Origin: Pomphorhynchus laevis
Taxonomy: Eukaryota > Acanthocephala > Palaeacanthocephala > Echinorhynchida > Pomphorhynchidae
Direction of reading: 5' to 3'
DNA: 64,000 nt
NCBI GenBank assembly: GCA_012934845.2
Contig: WNNJ02001708.1
Location: 1-64,000, forward strand
Shown: one piece after another, positions 36,571 to 47,600 of the stretch
Layout: each line of letters opens with the position of its first letter
Position numbering within the stretch: the first letter of the stretch is position 1
The notes under the pieces: generated by a model
Seen by the model: the letters and a program-made list of their open reading frames with translations, nothing else
The model's database searches: none
Told to the model about the DNA's origin: nothing
Translations under genes and position numbers: made by a program

Positions 36571-37171
36571 CTAGTTAAGAACGTCTGAATTAAGAGTACA
36601 CAATTCTTGTTTTGACGTAAAGATGCAGCAAAAAATTTGTCTCTAATAGTGAGACAATTTTCCATTTTCTTTAAAATGGAAAATATGTTTGATAAAATAA
36701 AAATTTCGGTTTCTCAAATGGTCTTTGAATGCAGCAGCATCTTACCTGCAGGCAACAATAAAATGCGCTTTAGCATAAAAAGTGCAAAATAAATGTTGAC
36801 TAATAGTGATTTCTTGATGGTAACATAAATTACAATTTGAAAGGTTCGTAGTAATTTCACAAAAATAAGTTCGTTTAAAAAATACAATCAGCACAATTTA
36901 GTTAAATCGATGTATAGCTTCAGATTCTGGATATTATCGGGGTTCACATATGGGGTGTATTCGCAGATCCAGCAACCTTATAACAAGATAAATGTATTAG
37001 AGTGACCAGATTTAAATGTTTTTGTATTAATCGTTTTATTAAAACGTTTAGAGACAAGCAGAAAATAATTTCAATTTAACAGAATCAAAGTATTGAATAA
37101 TTTTAATGTATAAAATCAAAAATTTAAGTTTTAATTTAAGTCACGATCATTTCAGTTATCAGAAATTGTTG
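36571..37171. other. AT-rich intergenic stretch
   Basis: No supported feature. A short hairpin-like acaattttccattttctttaaaatggaaaat lies near 36653 (arms attttcca/tggaaaat). Confidence 0.4.
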
Positions 37172-37375
37172 TTATCCAAATATTAAACACAAATAAAATA
37201 TTAAATATTCAAATACCATATATAAAACTGTGACGAACGAGACGTGACAAAGTATCACTGTCCTGAGTGGCCGACAAGACTTTAATTTCAGATAGTCCAG
37301 AGAGATCATCAACGAGAAAGTTCCATAATTCGGTATACAAATGGCATCCACGTTGATGACATTCAAATGGGGTAT
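37172..37375 (-). CDS. Ambiguous candidate exon, unknown protein
   Basis: Two overlapping minus-strand frames are open here. One reads NTTGNTPFECHQRGCHLYTE, then LWNFLVDDLSGLSEIKVLS, and could end at a donor (gtattt) near 37215; its start vaguely recalls an ankyrin-type GNTP. The other reads INVDAICIPNYGTFSLMISL and becomes hydrophobic. The sequence is clearly less AT-biased than its flanks. I cannot decide which frame, if either, is coding. Confidence 0.25.
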   Translation of the reverse strand: MPHLNVINVDAICIPNYGTFSLMISLDYLKLKSCRPLRTVILCHVSFVTVLYMVFEYLIFYLCLIFG

Positions 37376-37382
37376 TCCCAGT

Positions 37383-37600
37383 TGTATTTAATTTTTATCT
37401 TTTAGCCCATTAGATGGTTAATCGTATACAATTTTTCTATTTTAACCAATTAGATGTTCAATCGTATTTAATTTTTCTCTTTGAACCAATTACATGTTTA
37501 GTCGTATTTAATTTTCCTCTTTTAACCCATTGGATGGTTAATCGTATTTAATTTTTTTCTTTTAACCCATTCGATGGTTAATCTTATACAATTTTTCTTG
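37383..37600. repeat. 40-bp tandem repeat, about five units
   Basis: The block ttaacccattagatggttaa and its variants begin at 37401, 37441, 37481, 37522 and 37562, a period of 40-41 bp, each followed by tcgtat(t/a)(t/c)aatttttct. The units have diverged slightly. Confidence 0.88.
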
Positions 37601-38076
37601 TAAGTCATATTAACATACTAATATACTAAAATTATTTAATATTATAATATTATATACTCAAAGTATTTATTTAATGCATATAACAAGATAATTGCTAAGC
37701 TACAAGTTAATATCCCATGACTAACATGTCATTAAAAACGCGTTATTTTGATTTGCTAATAAACTTCGCTAAATTAAAAGGTGAATCATATTATTATTTT
37801 ATTCATTTATTGGATGTCGTCATTATGTTCGAAGGGAATACTAACGAAAACAATCAAGACGAAAGTAATATTTAAAGTTAAAGTTTCTTATGCCTTAATA
37901 TATAACGGCAATATTATTGAATATGTCATAGTTATGTTATAACCTCTAATGTAATTAAAATTACAATATCGTATGGTGATTTTGTCTTAATTTTGTATTT
38001 AATATATAATTTTCTTAATTATCGTATTTTCTTTAATTCCTTACAATAATATTTTATATACATTTTACCAAAATAC

Positions 38077-38113
38077 AAGTCATGATCCGCTACTGCGTAA
38101 CGGATCATGACTT
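38077..38113. repeat. 13-bp-arm palindrome
   Basis: aagtcatgatccg and its complement cggatcatgactt flank an 11-base loop. It is more GC-rich than its context, located about 0.5 kb beyond the TXNL1 stop. It could be a foldback or a structured 3' element. Confidence 0.7.
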
Positions 38114-38655
38114 CTTCCATTAGAATTTTAATGTTAAAGTATGAAAACCAATGTACTTCTGTAAATTAAAATGTTTAAATTAAAAAAATAAATAAATTGA
38201 TTAAATATTAAAATATGTCGCTTAATATTAAAAAAATGATTGAATATTAAAAATACAAAAATCTTAAAAACATCTAATTATTTGGATAATTAGATAACGA
38301 ACGGAAAATGTATAATACAAAACCTATATGAAATCCTTAAAAATAAACAAAATCTTGTTCTAAATATTTGTCTTAATCACACGTTAATGAGTTCAAATTA
38401 TTACTTCCGATTATACTTTAATATAAAATATATTAACATTCATATTAAGACATTCATAGAATTGTTGCTAAAAGTACACACTTTATCAACAACAAGTAGA
38501 ATGAAAGTAAAACGATCGATTGTAATAAATAATAAATTTTCTATTAAAAAATCGAATTAATGATTGAGAATTAACATATACAGACATCAAAAAGCCAAGA
38601 ATCATTTATTAAATTATTTATTAATTAATTATAAATAACAATAAATGATTAATAA

Positions 38656-41600
38656 TTAAAAGTTATTACAAAATATAGTTAATAAATTATTATAAATTAT
38701 TAAATCTTGCAATGCTTGGATCGAATTTCTTGAATGCTCAAGGAATAAAGTATTTACCCTTTTAAAATTCTGCATTGTAACCCCAGAATAGTCCACTAAA
38801 CATCCGTATATTTTTAATACGCTTAAAAATGTCGTTGCATCTGGATCGTTTGATTGATTGGAATTAATAAAAAACTAAACCGATTTTTAGATTTGAATTG
38901 TAAACAAATCATGCACATACACTTATGTTTGATACACTGCGAAATTGAGAGGGTTTCAATTTGTAAAAAGGCAACTCTTTCAACGTTTCCTTGGCTAAAG
39001 GTGCAACATAATCGTGTTTCTTTAACCTAAATTAAAATACATAAATTTTGCAAACAATTAAATGAGATCAGTCTTACATAAATGTCTGAACGGCTGATGT
39101 TTCCTCACAATAACTAAAATCTAATTGACGCGACTCGTTTACGAATATACGAACGTCTTTGGGACCGTTTTCTAAAACGGAAAATTGATTTTACAAGCAT
39201 CTCTCAAAGTTTTAATTTTATTCAGAATTCCTAATTTTATTAGGAATTTTATTAATCACCTTCACACTTGAGTAGATGCGCTTGTACTACAACTCTTATA
39301 TTATACGATACAAGTTATAGAACTTAGATTGAGAACTCGGAAATGAATAAATTAAATAAAAATTATGATAAGGAAAGAATCTTATAAACATCTCTCAAAG
39401 TTTTAAAGTTCTGATTACGTGCTTTTAATATTCGTGTGAATTAAATGGCGAAAGTTGCGATATATTGTTGTAGACAAAAATTTCTTAAAATTACCCAGTA
39501 AAAAATTATGATTCAATTTTGCCGATTAAATTTTTGCTGATATGATTCAAATTGTAATAAAATAAATATTGATTTAATATAATAAAATAAATATTGATTT
39601 ATTAATCAATATTTATTTTATTTATAAGTTAAAATTTATGATTTTAGTTATATTTTTTATGATTTTATTTTTTATTCAGTTAAAATTTATTATTCAATTT
39701 TACCGAAATATAAACTTTTTGCGTTCGTATTGCTAAACTTATCCACAACCCTTCCATAACATCAGAACTGAAGATTTAAATAAAGCGGATAAAATTATCT
39801 AATATAGAGAAAATACGTTTTGGCAAACAAAATATTAATGTTTTTTTCTCGTTAATAAGAAACGAGAGAAATTGTCAAAAATTGAAAAATCTTCTCAAAA
39901 TTTTACATTCTACATTCATGTTAGACTGATGTTTAAGTAATTATTACAATTATCTAAATTAATTTAAATAAATTATATAATTTAATTATAAAAGTTAATA
40001 TCCACATTTTTGTATATTATTTATATTATTCTGTATGTTATCTACATCACTGAAGCTGGCAGCCTAGTGGATGTAATAAAATAAAAAAAATAAAAGTTAA
40101 TTAATATTAATATTATTATTGTGTAAGCAGACTCAATTTTAAAATAGTAGAAAAATCAAAAAGAGTCAAATAATTTTTGTTTTCAAATTTTCAACCACTA
40201 CTGCGGTCAGTAGTGGTTGAAAATTTGAAAACAAAAATTATTTGACTCTTCTTGATTTTTCTACTAATAATATTAATATTATTATACAAAATAACGACTT
40301 TTATAAAAGTTGTTCGTCAGTCTATCAGTGGACGCATCCTTCCAGCACAATGAATCATGCAAACACGCCAAATGCTCAGAAAGAATTAAAGCGATCGAGC
40401 GCGGCAGGTTCATTCCGCTAATTTTCTCCTCTTCTGGTGGCATTGGGAAAGAGACAGGCATCATGTTCAGACGAATCGCCTAAGTTCGCTCACAACGAGG
40501 TATTACGAAATATGTGCATGTCATCACAAACATCAAACGCTGAATTTCCTCTAAAATCACTCGAACAGCATATGCCTGCCTTCGAAGTCCAAGAGGAAAC
40601 AGAGAGCAGCATAAGATATCAGACGCCTTGTTTTAAAAATCAACTACAACTTTGACAGTGAAAGTTATGTATGGGCTCATTTGCTCATTTGATATTAAGA
40701 TAATATTAACTATAAGTTACAATAATAATGACCTTATAATTTAACGTGAGTTAATAAGTTAATACCAATATTAATATTGGTATTATAAGTTGCTATACTA
40801 AAATAAGTTAAGTTACTCTTTGTTAAGTTATTAATACATATTAAGCTCCATTTATCAAAGCATTTAAATTTTGTGAAATCAACAAAGATAACAAATAAGA
40901 AAAATATTGAATACTAAATATATATATTCTATTTGTTAATTTATTTTAATTATGGAAATATTAAATCTAAAACTCGTTAGCAATTAATACAAAACGCTAA
41001 AAATAATATCACAGCGAGTATCGAAAGTTCCGGTTTTTGAAGAAAATAATTACCGACTATCAACACAGTCCAATTATACCAGCGGGCTTTTATTTAATGT
41101 ATATTTTATTTGAGTAAATAGTAATATTGCTACCCAAATCAAGTATTTTATACTAAAAAATATAAAATAAAATATAAAATATTTTACATTCGAAATCAAA
41201 TAAGAAGTTAATATAACTTGATTGCATCTGTGAGCTGAAATTCTCCTAGTTGTATCACGACATTATCATCGCTGATATTGTTCCCTTTTTTGATACAGCA
41301 GGACGCTACTAATCAGTGTGGATGGGTCTCATCAGCTGCTGACCCAGACCTACATTTCACGTTTCGACCCTTATTATCTGCTTTCTCCGTACACTGATGC
41401 TGATCGGATTTGAACTCAGGACGTCTGTATCATGATTCAACGCTACATCCACTTGGTTGGCTGCTCCAGTGGTGTAGATATACATTGTTGTATATTACTT
41501 TCGGTAGGGGATCGTATTCTAACGATCTATTAGAAATATATTATTACAATCTCCTCTGGTTGTGTCACGATATGAGTGAAAATGAGTGAAAGAAAATTAG

Positions 41601-44600
41601 GAAAGATCTAGAAATAACGCGGTAAGAATACACTCCATTAGACTTTTACAGAGACGAATATTAATTGATTGAATGCTAATTGATTTAGCGAAAATTCGAT
41701 CTTATCTTTCGACATTCTATCGCAGAATGTCAATAAAATAAATGTTCATAAAATAAATAAATAAATTCACCAACAGTTCTTGGTAGTGTTGCACACGCTC
41801 TGTAAAGACACACTACAGAGTTTGAGGTTTGAAGATGCTTGAGCTGAGACGCTTATTTTAATGAGAAATTAAGACCGTAATTGAATTGCACAAAATTAAT
41901 CTGAAATTAGAAGTTTTGCTAATTATACATTCGCTAGTTTGGAAATTTTTACGAATCAAATACACAGATTTGTGCTTTAGCATCAAGACCCAGATCAACG
42001 CGAGTTCTGAATGTATTCGCAGAACTTATTTGGAAATGCAAAATCAATGTAACATTTCCGGTTTTGATCTTCAAAGACTTGGCCTTATAAAAAGGAAATG
42101 TATTTATATTTATAAAGTTGTAATATATAAAACAAATTAGTTAGGTTTTACTAGTAGACGTAATGCATAATTAGCATTAAAGTTCACTGGTATGACAATA
42201 TATAAAGTACAGGAATTTTGTCAATAATGTCAGCCAAAGCATGATATGGGTTTAAAGTAAGAGGTATCTAGCAATAATTGAAAGCATTCAAAATAATTTG
42301 GAGTTAATTTACTAACACATCGCGTTCTATTATATAAAGAATTGGAAAATGTTTTCAAAATTTCAAGACACTCCCATTAATTTGTTACTATCAATTTTAA
42401 TATTTACTTTTAATTTTACAATCAGAAAATACAATCAGAAAAATAATTACCTTTAGGGCCACACATATAAAAACCGTGTAGCTGAACTGTATTGGGAAAC
42501 TCAAACGTCAAAATCATCTGCGCATCTACGTCTGATTGAAGGAAAAATGTAAGATCATCAGGTGGATCTAAAGATTGTTCAAAGTGAGAATCCAAGATTT
42601 GCAACCAATCCTTGTCATTGGCTACTCCAAGACAATATGATCGAGTTCGATCAACATACTCAATTATGTTTGTAAACCTGCCATTTCCGATTGAATCGCT
42701 AGATGATCGATGATCACCTGATACTGTTTCACTTTCTAATGATGCGGTAATCATATCGATAACCTTTTGTTTGGAATTACCAGCAACGCGATTCAGCTCC
42801 TTGGACATTTTCATCAACAAAAAAGTGGGCATCGAGTTCACATTATGTATTATAAATGATTCCTAAATGAAAATAGAGCAATTTACTGTACACTTATTTC
42901 GATAGAATTAAAGTAGATTTATTTTTCGTAAAGAAAATTCTAGTTAGACGAAATTGGCAACGGTGATATTAGCAATGCCAGCTTTCCCACAGCGCATAGT
43001 AAAACAAAATAAAAAGGAAATAAAATACTTCATTTTGTTAGAAGGCCACATTTGCCCCATAACGGGGCAAATGTGACCTTCTGCATTATAGGGCATTTGC
43101 CCATTTAAGTATCATGAATCACGTAAACGATCAAAGTATGCCGAACGAGTCAGCTATACAGAAAACGGAAACATCTTACCTATTGTAATGTCAACCTCTG
43201 GAGGTATTGGCAGTGTTGCACTAAAAATTGCACTAACACATGTTGCACACATCAAAACAGAAAACACGATTGATTGTTATTTTTCCAATAACTATTAATC
43301 GGTTACGATGCATTTTAGGTTGTGTAATATCAAAGGCTAATTCTGCGTGCATACAATATTCTAAAGCGCATCAAATACAAACGAACAATAACGCCGTATT
43401 TGTATATTGATAATCTGATTTACAATCATACAACGAGACCCTTTGAAGGGTAACCCTTCAAATGTGCTTTTGGTGAATAAATGATTTCTTTTAAAAAAGT
43501 TTATTATTAAATTATAGTTTTATATATTATATTAATTGATAGATATATATTAAAAATACATCGTTTTTGTACGGATTTAACAAAACAAAATATTTCATAA
43601 TATTGCATTTATAATTTATCTTTAATTCCTTTTAGTCGATATGAGAAAATGCGTCCAGAATAGATTCAACAAATTAATAATTCCGAGTATTCGTATTAAT
43701 AGAACACCAGATAGAATAGAATATTGGATGACCATGTCGCATGGTTATCCAATATTAGAATGACCATGCTCATTCTATGAACATTTTATCACGACATAGC
43801 GTTTACAAATAATTAGGTTCTGATATAATTGTTATTTTTAATTGAAATATTTGAATTAAAATTGATTAATATTGATAGTGTATATAATTTATATAAAGTT
43901 TATATAAAAAATAAAGTATATAAAGTTTATATTTAAAATTTTAATTCTTTTTAAATATTTTATTTATATTATTAAATATATTAATTTAAAATTATTTTTT
44001 AATAAAAATAAAGCGATTCATCCTAATTGAAAATATAAAAAGTATAATTTTATAATTAAACAGTTACAGTAGAAAGTAGTATATTATAGTAATATCAAAT
44101 TAAATATGATTTTAATATCAATTATATGATATTGAACACTTGCTCTTTATAATAATCATTTATTAAAATTGAAGTTATCGGTGTTTTGATCAGTTCATTT
44201 ATTAAATTGTAGCTTATATTGTTATATTTCAAATTTTATAAGCCAACTTCAATATATAAACTCTCGAAAAATCCTAGTTGAAAGTTAGAAGTATCAAATC
44301 TAATTTCATTATTAGAAACGAACACGGATATAAATGCAGCTTTATAAATTATATGTGATTAATTTATTATACCTGGAAAGTTATATTATACATTTCATGT
44401 TTAATATAATATTATACCTAATCGAAATGTAGTTTATATAATCGATATCATATCGATTATTATCAAATTTTTATATTCACTTGAAAAAATATAAAATTCG
44501 TTATCGATATTAAATTCGTTTATAAAATTCGCTACATGTAACTAGAAAAAGTGAGTTAAACCTGCATTTTGTCTTGTTTTAAAAGAACCAAGGTTACACT

Positions 44601-47600
44601 GTCCTTAAATTTTGCAGCTACTTCCTCAAACCATTTTTCAGCAATTTTACAAGCGCCGCACCTAAACGCAAATGATTTTTTTAAAACACGGACCTTCAAA
44701 TGTACTTTTCATTAAAAAGATATGAAAACATATATGTTTAATTAACAAGTAAATAATAAATCTAATTCGGATTTCATTCTTAACTATCGGGTCCAAGGGC
44801 TGATCCAGTTATACGTGAAAACGAAAAAATCAAATAAAAATGTAAAATCATTGTAAATGCAAATTCCTTGAAAGGATCAAAACATTGTCTTGGATATACT
44901 TAGAGTGACAATATAAATACTATCAAGCTTAAATACACATTATATGATTTGATTATGACATTAATTACAACAATCGAATGTGGTTCGAAAAAATTAAGTT
45001 GCCATTAACAAAACCATTGTGCCAGTAATTGATGACAAGTCTGTGATTTTCAAACGTCTCGAGTATGCATGCGATTTCGAAAATTGTAAAGTCTGGACGA
45101 TCGCCATCGTTTCGAAGATCATACCACAATATTACCAAATAGGAAATTATTGTGTGGGTTTTGTGCTGCGATGACAAGTACGTGTTCTGAAGTTATCAAG
45201 CCAAGGAGTTCAGGAGAGTTCAGACAGTCAATCAGTTCATCGTCAGGATTTGAAGATGTTTCGGTCACTTCAAAATTATCTGAGATAGGAGCTAAAACTG
45301 ATACTCCTGCGTTCAGTCATTCTATTTTGCATCAGTCAAAGACAGAGCTAGATCTAAATGATCGTTCAAGCAAACCTTTCAATAACAATTCAACTCAATC
45401 CTTCGTTAAGGACGCATCACATGATACTAATATAATAGAGAACTTCATCAAACAACCTCCTGTTTTGGATTCTATTGCTCAACCATATATAATGACATTG
45501 AACAATGTTTGTCTTGCTGTAGATGGCAAATGTTCCGGCCTAAAGCATGCTATTGTTCATTTATTATCTCATGTTAACACTTCATCGGGCAGTGATTGTT
45601 TAAAGACATCTCCTTTGGGAAGTAATTGTTGCAGGCGTCTTGTGATTATCCGAAGCTATTGCACCCGTTGCAATGTTCATGTTTCTTCTATAGTAGCTCA
45701 GCTCAATTAGAAACTATAATTTTAAAAAACGTTTTTGAAAAGGTTTTGATGCTAGTCAACTATTTGCAAACTTTCCAACGGGCATCTAGGAGTCTTCATG
45801 TTAACTTCGGTTCGAATGTTCCAGTAATCGTTGATCTTCTTGAAGAATTGAAGCGTATTTCAGACATATTTGCTCCGCTACGTGCCTGCAAGTGCAAACA
45901 TGGTCATCCTCCTTTGTTTGACAGAGAGCTTCTTGATGCTCTCAGGTCCAACAACAAACTGTTGATCAAGTTTAGGCGTTCTCATGCATTCAAACGTTTC
46001 TACATCAACTCTCGGAGCTTACGCAGTAGACTAAAATTTCAGAAACGCTATTCCTATCTAGAGTATATAACCAGGAATGCATCTTTGAACCCTAGGAGGT
46101 TTTGGTCATATGTAACAACAGAACTCTTATCACCACGATTAGCTCAATAATTATCACCACGCTTTGCTTCGATACGTGCATGCAATTCCAAACATGGCTA
46201 TCTACCTTGGTTAGACAGAGAGCTTCTTAATGCTCTTAGATCCTGCAACAAATTGTGGCCAAGTTTAGACGTTCTCCATCTTCCAAGCGTGCCTACGTCG
46301 AGTCTCGGAACTTATGCAATAGACTGAAAGTTCAGAAATGCTATTCGTACTAAGAGGATATCGCCAGGGATGCATCTTTGAAAGCTTGGAGGTTTTAATC
46401 ATTTGTAAGAAACAAGACTTTTGTCATCACAACTAGCTCAATTTAAACGCCAGCTGAGACTTTAACGAACCGTCTATTATCGCACAACATTAAGCTGATA
46501 GCTACTCAGTGCAAGCTTCGATTACTGACAAACAGCGTGACTTTAGTTGGAAGTATGTTCCGATCGCACATCGGTGTTGTGTTTGTTCACTCAGAGTTGA
46601 TGAAGTATTGAACGAGGTTATGAAGCTCGATTCGTTTGCATTTCCGGAACCAGACAATATTGACCCTTCCTCGTCAAAACCCTAGCGAACGTACTGAGTA
46701 ATGGTTCATTTGTTTTTCAGATATAGCTTAGATACGTCTTGGATTCCTGACAGTTGGAAATGTGCAATTGTGCTATCCATTCCCAAAAAGCATTCTTTTA
46801 GTTCTTGTGCTGACTTTCGGCCCATCAGTTTGACTAGTGTATACTGCAAACTCTTAAAAGGACTCATTGTAGTAGAATCAGGTATAATCTGAACTGTAAT
46901 AATATATTGGTTGATTCTAACCATGGTTTCAGGATTGAACGTTCAGGTCTAACTAATCTACTAACTGGACGTGAAAAATGAACATATGATATGAGTGCTG
47001 GGTTTCAGCACTCATTTTTAGGTCGCCCGTGTGAAACTCTTAGGTACTATATTTGAGGCATTGTCCTAAATAAAATGCCTCAGCATAAAGATTTAGGTGT
47101 TATTGTCTATCGATCCTTAAAAACAAAGTTAAACACTGACTTCACTCTAGGTAAAGCTACTCGGGCATTATATTGTACAAAAAGCGCATTCCTAAGGTTA
47201 AGATGTCAAATGTTCAAATGTTTAAGAGGTTATTCACATTACTCGTCGGGTCACACGTGGAATACTGCATTCAGGCTTGTTTTCCTTAGTCGTATTGGAA
47301 TGATGTCGGTACGTGAGAGGTTCATAGCTTTATAAATGCTTTGTTTATGGCACTTGTCGAATGGTGTGGTAAGTTATCCCACCGCTTTAATCAATAGTCG
47401 GGTAGGTAGTTGCGGGGACATAGTAGCGTCTTGTATAAATTTCGATTTGGCAGATTACCAAAAATATTTAGACTGTCACCTCGCCGTCAATGGACTATTT
47501 GCTTTTTTTGACTGTCTGAATAGCCTTTTGCTTTGGCATGCATTTGAATAAATAAATATTTAATCGTCTAACAAACTCGACAGTGATAATTAAAATTAAC

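Larger units (their letters stand above)
39172..41224. other. TXNL1 intron 3, left part
   Basis: AT-rich intron with one long foldback (40145-40266) and one endonuclease-element fragment (40343-40484). Nothing else is seen. Confidence 0.5.
42863..44561. other. TXNL1 intron 2
   Basis: A 1.7-kb intron with two GC-richer palindromes (43040-43082, 43720-43756) and an endonuclease-element fragment (43105-43300). The remainder is AT-rich. Confidence 0.6.

Noticed and set aside
45015-45177. Minus-strand frame (RPDFTIFEIACILETFENHR, then LVINYW) that looks like the N-terminal exon of the TXNL1 gene.
   Set aside because: The donor phase does not fit exon 2. The + strand of the same bases aligns with a retroelement ORF1 start (C-x4-C-x2-WT). 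A better exon with a perfect phase exists at 50478-50575.
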